Part shown: piece after piece, positions 35,208 to 44,946 of the stretch
How positions within the stretch are numbered: the stretch's first letter is position 1
Layout: each line of letters begins with the position of its first letter
Source of the DNA: an uncultured Porphyromonadaceae bacterium
Lineage (GTDB): Bacteria > Bacteroidota > Bacteroidia > Bacteroidales > Muribaculaceae
Assembly (NCBI GenBank): GCA_947177035.1
Contig: CAMWSS010000006.1
Location: 1 to 64,000, forward strand
DNA length: 64,000 bases
Reading direction: 5' to 3'
The notes under the pieces: model-generated
Seen by the model: the letters and a program-made list of their open reading frames with translations, nothing else
Databases searched by the model: none
Told to the model about the DNA's origin: nothing
Translations under genes and position numbers: made by a program

Positions 35208-36459
35208 AACGACACGAAGCTGTCCGGCATCATGGATTCCCTCTCTCTATCTGATAGAGGGACTTCCCAATGCTGTCGTGGCAACTCTGTCAGTAATTCT
35301 GCTCAAAGACATGGGCGTGGACAATGCCGAAGTGGCATTGTTCACGTCATTGTTATATCTTCCTTGGGTCATCAAACCCTTCTGGGCGCCATTTGTCGAC
35401 ATATTGATGACCAAACGCCGATGGATTCTGCTCATGCAGGCGGCGATGGGAGCGGGAATGGCACTGGTTGCCGTGGCACTGCCTGGTCCTGATTTTCTCA
35501 GGCTAAGCCTGGCGGCATTCTGGGGTGTCGCTTTCTGTTCAGCTACTCACGACATTGCCGCCGACGGACTTTATCTGCTGGCGCTCACACAGAAAGACCA
35601 GGCATTCTATGTCGGCATACGCTCGACGTTTTATCGTCTTGCCAATCTGGCGGCATCCGGCGGAGTTGTCTATCTGGCCGGGCGTATGATCAGAAACGGG
35701 CTATCGGTCTCATCGGCCTGGAGCATGGTATTTGTCGGACTGTCGGCCTTCTTCTTCCTCGGCGCCCTATATCACTCGTTCATTCTTCCGCGCCCCACTG
35801 CCGATGCTTCCCACGGCAAGCAATCGATCGGCGGAATTGTGAAAGATTTCGGCACCACACTCGTCACATTCTTCACCAAACCCGACATGAGTGTGGCGAT
35901 GGCCTTCATGATGCTCTATCGTCTGCCTGAAGCTCTGCTCGGCAAAATGGTGCAACCGTTTCTGAAAGATCCTGTGGAATGTGGCGGCCTTGGGCTGACA
36001 ACCGAACAGATCGGAATCGCCAACGGCACATTCGGAGTCATCGGTATTGTTGCCGGCGGCATAGTCGGCGGCATCTGCATAAGCCGATACGGTTTGCGGC
36101 GGATGCTTTGGCCGATGGCGCTGTCACTGACTCTGCCAAGCGCATTCTACTGCTATCTGGCAATTGCACAGCCTCAGTCTCTGTGGCTCATCAGCAGCGG
36201 TTTGCTGGTGGAGCAATTCGGCTATGGATTCGGCTTCACAGCATATATGATGTATCTGATATATTTTTGCGGCAACACATCATACTCGACATCACACTAT
36301 GCTTTCTGCACAGGAATCATGGCTCTCGGACTGATGCTTCCGGGCATGATTGCCGGAAAACTACAGGAGGCAGTGGGTTATATCGACTTCTTTTCATTGG
36401 TCATGGTGAGCTGCCTGGCCACATTTGCAGTGTGTGCCATTGTTAAGATCGACAAATGA
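35170..36459 (+). CDS. MFS transporter, AmpG-like
   Basis: A 429-aa inner-membrane protein with about twelve hydrophobic segments. The opening WIPSLYLIEGLPNAVVATLS, and LLYLPWVIKPFWAPFVD, is that of the AmpG/PAT branch of the major facilitator superfamily; AmpG imports anhydro-muropeptides for wall recycling, but other members carry acetyl-CoA or siderophores, so the substrate is not certain. It overlaps purL by 38 bp with this start. Confidence 0.88.
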   Translation: MPASGLKRLLLNKTTRSCPASWIPSLYLIEGLPNAVVATLSVILLKDMGVDNAEVALFTSLLYLPWVIKPFWAPFVDILMTKRRWILLMQAAMGAGMALVAVALPGPDFLRLSLAAFWGVAFCSATHDIAADGLYLLALTQKDQAFYVGIRSTFYRLANLAASGGVVYLAGRMIRNGLSVSSAWSMVFVGLSAFFFLGALYHSFILPRPTADASHGKQSIGGIVKDFGTTLVTFFTKPDMSVAMAFMMLYRLPEALLGKMVQPFLKDPVECGGLGLTTEQIGIANGTFGVIGIVAGGIVGGICISRYGLRRMLWPMALSLTLPSAFYCYLAIAQPQSLWLISSGLLVEQFGYGFGFTAYMMYLIYFCGNTSYSTSHYAFCTGIMALGLMLPGMIAGKLQEAVGYIDFFSLVMVSCLATFAVCAIVKIDK

Positions 36460-36836
36460 GGATAAGAAAGGCAATGCTCATTCTGCCGGTCGCTGCGATA
36501 GTTGCCGTCGGCGTGATCTCGGTGATTGATCCCACAGGAGATTACGGGCATTTTTTCCCTAAATGTCCGTTCATGAACTTTACCGGATATGCCTGTCCGG
36601 GTTGCGGAACATCGAGAGCGATACATGCGTTATGTTCATGGCGCTTTGCCGACGCTCTATCATATAATTATTTTCTTCCGCCAGTAATCCTGTTGTTGTT
36701 GTCGGCCATAATAGTCGAAATGTGGCCGACACGTTTTCACCTATTGCGCCATGTTGTGCTTTCGCGGGCTGTGCTTTACTGCTTTTTGGCCTTGACAATA
36801 GCATGGTGGATTATCCGTAATATTTTCGGCATATGA
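36456..36836 (+). CDS. DUF2752 membrane protein
   Basis: A 126-aa protein with three TM segments (about 7-24, 67-87, 99-121). Between the first two lies CPFMNFTGYACPGCGTSRAI, the CPGCG signature of DUF2752. Function unknown. Four-base overlaps with both neighbours place it in the purL-dnaG operon. Confidence 0.9.
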   Translation: MRIRKAMLILPVAAIVAVGVISVIDPTGDYGHFFPKCPFMNFTGYACPGCGTSRAIHALCSWRFADALSYNYFLPPVILLLLSAIIVEMWPTRFHLLRHVVLSRAVLYCFLALTIAWWIIRNIFGI

Positions 36837-39004
36837 GAAGAATTGATCCGGAAACAGTCAGAAAGATACTTGACACCGCCGACATCGTGGAAGTGGTGTC
36901 TGATTTTGTCAACCTTAAGCGACGGGGTGCGAACTATATGGGCCTGTGTCCGTTTCACAATGAACGCACACCATCGTTTTCCGTAAGCAAGGCCAAAGGT
37001 TACTGCAAGTGCTTTTCATGCGGCAAGGGAGGCAGTGCCGTCGGCTTCATAATGGAGCATGAGCAACTCGGTTACGGCGAGGCTCTGCGCTGGCTGGCCA
37101 ATAAATATGGCATAGAAGTGGCCGAAGAGGAGATGACTCCAGAGCAGATGGAGGCTGCCACCGAGCGCGAAAGCATGTTGGCGCTCAATGACTTCGCTTT
37201 ACGCCATTTTGAACACAACATTACTGAGAATCCTGATGGACGCGCCATCGGCCTTTCGTATTTCCGTGAACGCGGAATCACCGATGCCGCCATCAAGCGC
37301 TTCAGGCTCGGCTATGCGCTTGACCGATGGGACGCATTGCTGTCGGACGCGCTTAACAAAGGTTACTCTGAAAAACTGCTGCTCGACACCGGATTGTGCG
37401 GAAAGAGCGAGCGCGGACAGTTGTTTGACCGTTTCCGTGGCCGCGTAATCTATCCCGTATTCGCATTGTCGGGCAAAGTGGTGGCTTTTGGCGGCCGCAC
37501 TTTGCGCAAAGACAAGGATGTATCCAAATATGTCAATTCGCCCGAAAGCGTAATATACCATAAAAGCAACCAGTTATACGGACTCTATCAGGCGAGGCGC
37601 GCCATTGTGTCGGCCGACAAGTGTATTCTTGTTGAAGGATACATGGATGTCATATCAATGTCGCAGCGTGGAATGGAAAATGTGGTTGCATCGTCCGGCA
37701 CGTCACTCACTGACGGTCAGATCTCGCTGATACACCGGTTCACAGAAAATGTAACCGTGATCTATGACAGTGACGCGGCAGGCATCAAGGCCTCGCTTCG
37801 CGGAATCGACATGCTGCTGGCCGAAGGTCTGAACATTAAAGTGATGCTGCTCCCCGACGGCGAAGATCCTGATTCATTTGCCCAGGCACACACTCTGGAG
37901 CAGATCCAGGCATATATGGCAGAGCACGAAACAGACTTTCTCCGCTTCAAAACTCAGGTTCTGCTGAAAGACGTGGCAGCCAATGATCCTATCGGACGAT
38001 CACGCGTCATCACGGACATCGTGCGCTCCATCTCCGTAATCCCCAATGACGTCACCCGAAATGAATATGTCAAGGAGTGCTCGCGTCTGTTGGGCGCCAA
38101 TGAAGACACTCTGGCACTTCAGGTGGCAAAATTCCGCGCACAGGCAGCCGATGTCAAAGCCGGCCGGACTCGACCGACCAACGAAAACAGCGGAGACGAA
38201 TCCGCCATAGTGACCGATTCGTCTCTGATAAAGAGGGAAACTGCCATAAGCTCTGACCGCATGGCATATCTGCGACCATATGAACTGGCCACTCTGAGAC
38301 TGGTGCTGAAATATGGAATGATCCATCTGTGTGACGTCACAGACAATGAGGGAAACATCATGCCGGTCAGAGTCATCGACTTTATTGACTCCGAACTCGC
38401 GCAAGACGACATGACCTTCTGCAATGCCGATCTGCTTAACGCTTATAACGCGGCCATGGGGCTTACCGACCAGTGGCGTCACGAGCGTGCGGCCAAGGAA
38501 GCAGAAGTTGAAGAAATCATGAACCGCCACCGTGAGGAAGGGGTAAAACGCATAATGAATGAGGCGACAACGCTTGCGCAAACAAAAAAGCTTGAAGATG
38601 AGCTTGGCGCTGAAATAGAGAACATGCGCAATTCTATGCTTGACGAATTCGACGAATTGTTCATCTCGCGCCTTCTCGCATCAGATCCTGACGACACTTT
38701 GCGCAGGCTCGCCGCCAATATGGTTAGCGAAAAATACCAGCTTAGTCGCATTCACACCAAGCATTCAAAAGTGGAGACCGAGCGTGATTGTCTTGCCGAC
38801 AGAGTGCCCAAAGCAGTTTATGGATGGAAAAACGCAGTTCTTGAATGGCAGGAAAAAGAATTACGGCGCCTGATGACAGACGCCGCAGCAAACAATGACT
38901 CAGACCGCGTGAACAGTATTCTCACTGAACTGATGGAGTTGCGCGGCAAGGTCACCGCTCTGGCAAAATATCTTGGAGAACGGATTGTCTTGCCGCGCAA
39001 GTAG
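36833..39004 (+). CDS. dnaG: DNA primase
   Basis: A 723-aa primase that lays RNA primers at the replication fork. The CHC2 zinc finger (C39, H42, C60, C63), the RNA-polymerase core with FGGRTLRKD, the TOPRIM domain (LVEGYMDV, YDSDAAG) and a helical C-terminal DnaB-binding part (about 480-720) are all visible. Its stop abuts the stop of the convergent GH92 gene with no space. Confidence 0.97.
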   Translation: MRRIDPETVRKILDTADIVEVVSDFVNLKRRGANYMGLCPFHNERTPSFSVSKAKGYCKCFSCGKGGSAVGFIMEHEQLGYGEALRWLANKYGIEVAEEEMTPEQMEAATERESMLALNDFALRHFEHNITENPDGRAIGLSYFRERGITDAAIKRFRLGYALDRWDALLSDALNKGYSEKLLLDTGLCGKSERGQLFDRFRGRVIYPVFALSGKVVAFGGRTLRKDKDVSKYVNSPESVIYHKSNQLYGLYQARRAIVSADKCILVEGYMDVISMSQRGMENVVASSGTSLTDGQISLIHRFTENVTVIYDSDAAGIKASLRGIDMLLAEGLNIKVMLLPDGEDPDSFAQAHTLEQIQAYMAEHETDFLRFKTQVLLKDVAANDPIGRSRVITDIVRSISVIPNDVTRNEYVKECSRLLGANEDTLALQVAKFRAQAADVKAGRTRPTNENSGDESAIVTDSSLIKRETAISSDRMAYLRPYELATLRLVLKYGMIHLCDVTDNEGNIMPVRVIDFIDSELAQDDMTFCNADLLNAYNAAMGLTDQWRHERAAKEAEVEEIMNRHREEGVKRIMNEATTLAQTKKLEDELGAEIENMRNSMLDEFDELFISRLLASDPDDTLRRLAANMVSEKYQLSRIHTKHSKVETERDCLADRVPKAVYGWKNAVLEWQEKELRRLMTDAAANNDSDRVNSILTELMELRGKVTALAKYLGERIVLPRK

Positions 39005-41311
39005 TCACTTATGATCTGAAAAAGAGTAGGGGGCAGAAGCGGGAGATGTGCCACGCACGGTGTTCGGGATGGCCGACATCGTGAAATTGATGTCACAGCC
39101 TCCGACCAGCTCATCGTGAGTGAGATAGTTACGGTCGATCACTGCACCATCCAGAGTGAGTCTGTCGACATAGGGTGTAGCTTCAGAATTATCCGGCGCG
39201 AATATGTTGACTGTCTTGCCGTTTTCAAGCTTGACTGACACATTCCGGAAAAGAGGCGAACCAAGCGCATATTGATTCGATCCAGGAGCTACAGGATAGA
39301 AACCCAAAGCCGAAAAGACATACCAGGCAGATGTCTGTCCGTTGTCTTCGTCTCCACAATACCCATCAGGAACAGGCAAGTAGAGCGAATCCATTGTCCG
39401 CCTCAGCCAGAACTGTCCTTTCCAAGGCTGGAGAGCCCAGTCATAGAGATATATAGCATGTTGCACCGGCTGATTGCCGTGAGCGTAATTTCCCATATTC
39501 ATCACGGTCATCTCGCGTATTTCATGTATCGGAAAGCCATAGTAGCTGTCGTCAAACAGCGGCGGGATCGTAAACATAGAATCGAGCTGGGCAACAAAAG
39601 TGTCGTGGCCACCCATCAGCGAAATCAGACCAGCCGGATCATGAAAGACCGACCATGTGTAATGCCAGGCATTTCCTTCAGTGAACACGTCGCCCCATTT
39701 CAGCGGAGAGAACGGAGCGGCAAAAGAACCGTCGGCACGGCGTCCGCGCATCAAATGGAATTCAGGGCTATAGAGATTTTTATAATTCAATGCGTTACGC
39801 TTATATTGCGCAAGCTCTTTTTCAGAGCGGCCGAGAGCTTTTCCAAGACGATAGATACACCAATCGTCATAGGCATATTCCAGCGTGCGGGCCGCGCTTT
39901 CGTTGATGCCTATGTCACACGGAACATATCCAAGCTTGTTGTATTCCTCCCAGCCAAGGCGTCCTGTCGAACTGACCGTCGGGTGAACCGAATTTGCGCC
40001 GGAGATAACGCCTCGCCAGAGAGCTTCCGGATCACTGACACGTATTCCTTTAAGCCATGCGTCAGCCATGACAGATGCGGAATTGTTGCCGACCATGCAG
40101 CCCCGGTGGCCCGGACTGCACCATTCAGGGAAAAATCCACTTTCCCGCCATGCATTGAGGAATCCTTCCTGCATCTCATAGCTCACAGACGGATACACCA
40201 GATTTAGGAGCGGAAACAGACAACGGAACGTGTCCCAGAAACCGGTGTCGGTATACATATAGCCCGGAAGGACCTCTCCGGAGTATGGGCTATAATGCAC
40301 AGGCTGGCCTTCGGCATTTATTTCATAGAACTTGCGCGGAAACAGAGTCGACCTGTAAAGACATGAATAGAATGTGCGTTTCCGATCAAGGTTGTCGGCC
40401 TCAGTGTCATTTACGGCCAAACGTCCCAGCACGTTGTTCCAGACATCCTTTCCTTCATTGACCAACGACTCAAAGTCGCGACCGTCAAGTTCTTTAAGAT
40501 TCAATTCGGCCTGTTCGGCAGAGATAAACGACGATGCCACGCGTGCCATCACCTGCTCATTCCGTTCAGTATTGAATCCGATCACAGCTCCGGCATGAAA
40601 TCCGGAATATTCAACCGATCCGGGCTTCAGCACCAGCGAATCGCCTTTGGCCGCACTTCCGAACGTGGCGACATAGGTGACCGGTTTGTCAAATTCAACG
40701 ACAAAATAGTTGGCAAAGTTTTCAGGCACGCCGCCGCTGTTGCGTGTGGTGCGTCCCGACACCTTACGTCCATCGGCCGATATGCTCACTTCCGAACCAC
40801 AATCGAAAGCGTCGATGACAACGTATGACTCACCTTCAGGAAACGAAAATCTGAAAGCTGCCGCACGTTCCGTCGGAGTCATTTCCGCCAACACATCGTG
40901 ATCGGCCAGATACACGCTATAATAATAAGGCGTGGCCTGCTCTGCTTTATGGGAAAACCAGCTGGCCCGCTCAGATTCTTCATATACCGGTTTTTTTGTA
41001 ACCGGCATCAATGAAAATTGCCCATAGTCATTGATCCACGGACTGGGCTGATGCGTCTGCTTGAATCCGCGGATGAGGTGGGCGTCATAGGTATATTGCC
41101 ATCCGTCGCCCATGGCTCCAGTCTGTGGAGTCCAGAAGTTCATGCCCCATGGCCGTGCTATAGCCGGATAGGTGTTGCCCGCCGACAATTCATAGCTCGA
41201 CATCGTTCCCATGAGCGGATTGACAAATGCGATGTAATCTTCTGTGGCATATGCCCATAGCGCTACGCAGGCTGCGAATGCCACAGTCTTACTTCTTCTA
41301 TTGTTGTTCAT
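39005..41311 (-). CDS. GH92 family glycosidase (alpha-mannosidase)
   Basis: A 768-aa secreted glycosidase. Signal peptide 1-21 (cut near AYA). The GH92 marks are present: VNPLMGT near the mature N-terminus, GDGWQYTY and GFKQTHQPSPW, TDTGFWDTFRCLFPLL, NMGNYAHGNQPVQH and GYCGDEDNGQTSAWYVFSALGFYPV with the catalytic-site acids. GH92 enzymes remove alpha-linked mannose in a calcium-dependent way, often from host N-glycans. No SusCD pair is adjacent. Start ATG at 41309-41311, preferred to a longer frame overlapping the nitroreductase end. Confidence 0.95.
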   Translation of the reverse strand: MNNNRRSKTVAFAACVALWAYATEDYIAFVNPLMGTMSSYELSAGNTYPAIARPWGMNFWTPQTGAMGDGWQYTYDAHLIRGFKQTHQPSPWINDYGQFSLMPVTKKPVYEESERASWFSHKAEQATPYYYSVYLADHDVLAEMTPTERAAAFRFSFPEGESYVVIDAFDCGSEVSISADGRKVSGRTTRNSGGVPENFANYFVVEFDKPVTYVATFGSAAKGDSLVLKPGSVEYSGFHAGAVIGFNTERNEQVMARVASSFISAEQAELNLKELDGRDFESLVNEGKDVWNNVLGRLAVNDTEADNLDRKRTFYSCLYRSTLFPRKFYEINAEGQPVHYSPYSGEVLPGYMYTDTGFWDTFRCLFPLLNLVYPSVSYEMQEGFLNAWRESGFFPEWCSPGHRGCMVGNNSASVMADAWLKGIRVSDPEALWRGVISGANSVHPTVSSTGRLGWEEYNKLGYVPCDIGINESAARTLEYAYDDWCIYRLGKALGRSEKELAQYKRNALNYKNLYSPEFHLMRGRRADGSFAAPFSPLKWGDVFTEGNAWHYTWSVFHDPAGLISLMGGHDTFVAQLDSMFTIPPLFDDSYYGFPIHEIREMTVMNMGNYAHGNQPVQHAIYLYDWALQPWKGQFWLRRTMDSLYLPVPDGYCGDEDNGQTSAWYVFSALGFYPVAPGSNQYALGSPLFRNVSVKLENGKTVNIFAPDNSEATPYVDRLTLDGAVIDRNYLTHDELVGGCDINFTMSAIPNTVRGTSPASAPYSFSDHK

Positions 41312-41354
41312 TGTGTTTGTATGCTTTTTCCCGATTGATCTACTTTCTGTATGA

Positions 41355-42104
41355 TCAACGCTCCGGCACGAATCCCTGTCGGGCCATAGCGACCAGAGTA
41401 TGATATGACATGCCTTCACGATAATACGACAGAATATGATCAGCCCAGTCGTTGTCTGATGTAGATCCGGAGCGAGTGGCGTTATATTGTGTCACGCGCG
41501 CATCATAGGCTTCCAATTCAGAAAGAAGCTCGGCATGGTCGGCATATCTGTCTTTCATTATCAAAGCGTTCAGCGGCTGCTTCGGGTGCATGTCTGGCAT
41601 TTCACGCGGCACGCCTATGGCCAGTCCGCACACTGGAAATACCCCTTGAGGCAGACCAAGAATAGAGCACACAGCTTCCGGATCTTTCGTCCGGATAAAG
41701 CCGATCGGACAACTTCCGAGCCCAATGGAATCAGCGGCCACAATCGCGCTCATCATTGCCAGCGAGGCATCTACAACACCGACAACTATTCCGTCCATCG
41801 TGTGGGTGAATTGCGGGTTTTTCAATGCTTTACGCTCGCCGAGAATATCTATTTTATGGTAATCGGCACAAAAGAGCATGAAATGCGAACACGTTTTAAT
41901 CTGTTTCTGTCCCGTCAATTCCTCAAGTCTGAGTTTGATGTTCTGGTCTGAGATATCTATTACGGAATACTGCTGTCCGTTGTAGCTGGTGGGAGTGTTG
42001 CGTATAGCCTCGCAGATGAAGTCCATCTGTTCGGCCGTAATAGCTTCGCGTTCATAACGTCTGATGGAGCGGCGCTCCAGCAAGGTGGATTTCACGTCTT
42101 TCAT
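41355..42104 (-). CDS. Nitroreductase-family FMN oxidoreductase (NfsA-like)
   Basis: A 249-aa FMN enzyme. LLERRSIRRYERE at the N-terminus, NTPTSYNGQQYSVIDI for FMN contact, GLGSCPIGFIRTKDP and VCGLAIGVP follow the NADPH-dependent NfsA branch. Likely reduces quinones, nitro compounds or flavins. The ATG at 42102-42104 (MKDVKSTLLERRS) is chosen; a long in-frame extension upstream is read through a structured leader. GH92 lies 43 bp downstream. Confidence 0.92.
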   Translation of the reverse strand: MKDVKSTLLERRSIRRYEREAITAEQMDFICEAIRNTPTSYNGQQYSVIDISDQNIKLRLEELTGQKQIKTCSHFMLFCADYHKIDILGERKALKNPQFTHTMDGIVVGVVDASLAMMSAIVAADSIGLGSCPIGFIRTKDPEAVCSILGLPQGVFPVCGLAIGVPREMPDMHPKQPLNALIMKDRYADHAELLSELEAYDARVTQYNATRSGSTSDNDWADHILSYYREGMSYHTLVAMARQGFVPER

Positions 42105-42428
42105 ATCAAAGGATTTATGATGAAGTATCGAAAATAAAAAAAGCCTCATCAAAGGATTTGGATGAAACTCCGAAAGACAGGATTTGAGTGCTTGTCGTCC
42201 TTTGTAATCTGCCTGGTGCAATGCACTCTATCAATGGAAACCAATGATAGCGGAGCCCGCCATTGGGCGACTAAGCTTGTCTCGGCATTTCTAAAACAAT
42301 TGAAGAGTTTCCCAATCTGCTTTGATGTGGCTTAATATGTTAAGTATGTCTGTTTACTGTCGTTTTCAGTAACGCTTCACATTAATGAAACATCCCTCCG
42401 GATGAAAATGTTCAGCTCTTTGTTTTTG
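42105..42428 (-). promoter_or_regulatory. Long structured leader of the nitroreductase gene
   Basis: About 325 nt between the predicted start of transcription and the ATG. Visible hairpins (minus strand): CATCC-GGAG-GGATG near 42390-42405, CTATCATTGG-TTTCC-ATTGATAG near 42226-42250, and GCCC/GGGC near 42254-42270. Close to the gene, TCATC-loop-GATGA followed by GGCTTTTTTT (42131-42165) looks like an attenuator. ATCAAAGGATTT occurs twice on the plus strand (42105-42116, 42148-42159). I match it to no known riboswitch. Confidence 0.5.
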
Positions 42429-42434
42429 TTTATG

Positions 42435-42466
42435 CAAAGTTAGTTCACCGTCTTGAAAAATCCAAA
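42435..42466 (-). promoter_or_regulatory. Promoter of the nitroreductase gene
   Basis: Minus strand: TTTG (42463-42466), 20 bp, TAACTTTG (42435-42442), full consensus. It starts 18 bp after the NlpC gene stop. Confidence 0.85.
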
Positions 42467-42484
42467 TTTTCCAAGTAAAAATTT

Positions 42485-43060
42485 TCAGAGTATGCGACGG
42501 GCTCCGATGAACCGTCTGGAGTAATATGCTTCATCGAGACGCGACACCGTGATGCCAAGCCTATGGGTGGAGTGAATGAAACGCACGATACCGGAGTCAG
42601 GATCACGGTCTATGACCATCCCAACATGACCGACACGTCCAAGATCGGCCGCACGTCCTGAGAAAAACACAAGATCGCCCATACGAAGATCTTTTTCTTC
42701 GACTGGGGTGCCCTGGCGGTATTGATCACGAGATGACGCTCCAAGCCGGATTCCGACTGTTTTAAACACATAGCCCGTGAATCCGGAGCAATCGAATCCT
42801 TTGGGTGTCTTTCCGCCCCGTCTGTATGGCAGCCCCATGAACGAAGAGGCATAATTCACCAGAATGTGCGGTGTTATTGCTTTTGACAGGTCTGAGCGTA
42901 ACCACGGGAAAAGCTCGGCTTCCTGCTCAAAAGTTTTGTCTTCTATCACACACACTCCATCCGGGCTGTCAAAATCATCGGCAAGAAGAGTGTCGGTCGG
43001 CAAATCAGTATTATTGCCGACCGACAGAGTCAAGATTGTTAGTAAAAGCGTGGTAATCAC
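42485..43060 (-). CDS. NlpC/P60 (C40) family cell-wall peptidase
   Basis: A 191-aa protein with a short signal peptide (1-15) and one NlpC/P60 domain (about 65-190). Catalytic C91 (FDCSGF), H145 (VGHVGMV) and H163 (FIHSTH). These enzymes cut D-Glu to diamino-acid bonds in wall peptides. It shares four bases with thiL and is the last gene of the sppA operon. Confidence 0.93.
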   Translation of the reverse strand: MITTLLLTILTLSVGNNTDLPTDTLLADDFDSPDGVCVIEDKTFEQEAELFPWLRSDLSKAITPHILVNYASSFMGLPYRRGGKTPKGFDCSGFTGYVFKTVGIRLGASSRDQYRQGTPVEEKDLRMGDLVFFSGRAADLGRVGHVGMVIDRDPDSGIVRFIHSTHRLGITVSRLDEAYYSRRFIGARRIL

Positions 43061-44091
43061 AGATGTGTAAATCCTTGGGCTTTGAGCTGAATTTCCTCGT
43101 CGTTACGTCCAACAAGCACACATCCGAGTTCCTGTCGCGTGATGTGACCAATGAGTTTGACGCCTTTCATTTTTTCTATTTTCTGCAGGTCTGTCAGCGG
43201 CACTGTGAAAAGAAGCTCATAGTCTTCACCGCCATTCAGGGCGGCAGTGACCAGATTCATGTTCAGTTCTTCTGCCATTACAGCGGTCTGGTAGTCTATC
43301 GGAATCCTGTCTTCATACACACGGCATCCGACACCCGAGGCTTTGCAGATATGAAGCAGCTCTGACGACAACCCGTCGCTAACGTCGATCATCGACGTCG
43401 GCACGATTCCAGCGTCGTGCAGATCCTTGACAATGTCACGCCTTGCTTCCGGTTTGAGCTGACGCTCCACCAGATATTCCTTACCGGCGAAATCAGGCGT
43501 GAAGTCCGGCTGTCCGGCCGATGCCGTTTTCTCTCGTTCAAGCACCTGCAGACCCATATATGCCGCGCCAAGATCTCCGCTCACGCAGATCAGGTCGGTG
43601 TCTTTCGCACCGCTTCGCAGTGTGACATCCGACGCTTTCGCCGTCCCCATACAGGTTATGGATATGACCAGGCCGGAGCGCGAAGACGTTGTGTCACCTC
43701 CGACAAGATCGACGCCATAGATGCCACATGCCAGTTTTATGCCTTCGTAAAGTTCTTCAAGATGCTCCACGGTAAAACGCTTGCTGACGCCCAGGCCGAC
43801 AGTGATCTGACGCGGAGTGCCGTTCATTGCGTATATATCGGAGAAGTTGACAACCGCAGCCTTGTAGCCCAGATGCTTCAGCGGCACATATGTCAAGTCA
43901 AAATGCACACCTTCAAGCAGCATGTCGGTAGTTACCAGCACCCGGGTGTCGTTTTCGGCGACATATTGCATTACGGCGGCATCGTCGCCGACCGCAGTCA
44001 GGGTGGATGGATCACCAGCTTTTACGCCCGTCGTGAGTCTGTCGATCAAGCCGAATTCACCCAGCTGGGATATTTCAGTCTCTTCTGCCAT
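43057..44091 (-). CDS. thiL: Thiamine-monophosphate kinase
   Basis: A 344-aa enzyme that makes thiamine diphosphate, the last step of vitamin B1 synthesis. It shows GEFGLIDRL, VGDDAAVMQY, TTDMLLEGVHFDL (metal and ATP site), NFSDIYAMNG, VGGDTTSS and NGGEDYELLFTV. Ten bases after punA, four-base overlap with the NlpC gene. Confidence 0.96.
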   Translation of the reverse strand: MAEETEISQLGEFGLIDRLTTGVKAGDPSTLTAVGDDAAVMQYVAENDTRVLVTTDMLLEGVHFDLTYVPLKHLGYKAAVVNFSDIYAMNGTPRQITVGLGVSKRFTVEHLEELYEGIKLACGIYGVDLVGGDTTSSRSGLVISITCMGTAKASDVTLRSGAKDTDLICVSGDLGAAYMGLQVLEREKTASAGQPDFTPDFAGKEYLVERQLKPEARRDIVKDLHDAGIVPTSMIDVSDGLSSELLHICKASGVGCRVYEDRIPIDYQTAVMAEELNMNLVTAALNGGEDYELLFTVPLTDLQKIEKMKGVKLIGHITRQELGCVLVGRNDEEIQLKAQGFTHL

Positions 44092-44100
44092 GGTTGACGG

Positions 44101-44937
44101 TTATTCTTCAAAACGTGAAACCAGTTCGCGCATGATCTCCATCATACGAGGCTGAGCCGCTTCGGCCGCACGCTGCACGTCTTCATGAGTGGCCACTTCC
44201 ACGATGCCTTCCACTCCAAGGTCTGTGATGACGCTGACGCCAAACACTTCCATGCCTCCGTGGCGGGCAACGATGACTTCAGGCACAGTGCTCATTCCGA
44301 CAGCATCTCCTCCGATGCGACGGAAGTATCGGTATTCGGCCGGAGTTTCAAACGTCGGGCCTTGAGTGCCGACATACACACCCTGCTTCACCCGGATGCC
44401 TTTTTCTTTGGCAATGTCAAGAGCATGATCGATCAGGCGCTTTGAATATGCCTCGCTCATGTCAGGGAAACGAGTGCCCAGTTCAGGGAAATTTTTACCA
44501 CGCAGCGGGTGTTCCGGGAAGAGGTTGATATGGTCGTTGATGATCATTATCTCACCGATCTGGAATTCAGGATTCATACCGCCGGCAGCATTGCTGACAA
44601 AGAGAGTCTTGACGCCAAGCGCCTTCATGACGCGCACAGGAAACGTCACCTGCTTCATGTCGTAACCCTCATAATAGTGGAAACGTCCCTGCATGCCCAT
44701 GACTGCTTTTCCGCCAAGGGTGCCGATGATCAGATTGCCACTGTGGCCTTCAACCGTGGAAACCGGAAAATTCGGAATTTCGGAGTAGGGGATATATTGC
44801 TTGTTTTCGATATGATCCACAAGAGCACCAAGACCTGTGCCAAGTATTATGGCAGTACGAGGCATCGGACCGTTGACACAACCGCGGATATAATCTGCGG
44901 TTTCATTGATTCTGATGAGTAAATCTTCTGATTTCAT
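44101..44937 (-). CDS. punA: Purine-nucleoside phosphorylase
   Basis: A 278-aa trimeric-type PNP cleaving inosine or guanosine with phosphate. Marks: ILGTGLGALVDHI, VEGHSGNLIIGTLGG, FVSNAAGGMNPEF, GVYVGTQGPTFETPAEYR, and GMSTVPEVIVARHGGMEV. Nine bases after lpxK, in the sppA-lpxK-punA-thiL order common in Bacteroidales. Confidence 0.96.
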   Translation of the reverse strand: MKSEDLLIRINETADYIRGCVNGPMPRTAIILGTGLGALVDHIENKQYIPYSEIPNFPVSTVEGHSGNLIIGTLGGKAVMGMQGRFHYYEGYDMKQVTFPVRVMKALGVKTLFVSNAAGGMNPEFQIGEIMIINDHINLFPEHPLRGKNFPELGTRFPDMSEAYSKRLIDHALDIAKEKGIRVKQGVYVGTQGPTFETPAEYRYFRRIGGDAVGMSTVPEVIVARHGGMEVFGVSVITDLGVEGIVEVATHEDVQRAAEAAQPRMMEIMRELVSRFEE

Positions 44938-44946
44938 AGATGGGAA

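Noticed and set aside
39005..42104. Polysaccharide utilisation locus around GH92
   Set aside because: No SusC/SusD pair, sensor or further glycosidase is present.
42105..42428. Known riboswitch (FMN, fluoride, SAM) in the nitroreductase leader
   Set aside because: None of the conserved cores I recall for these classes can be found.
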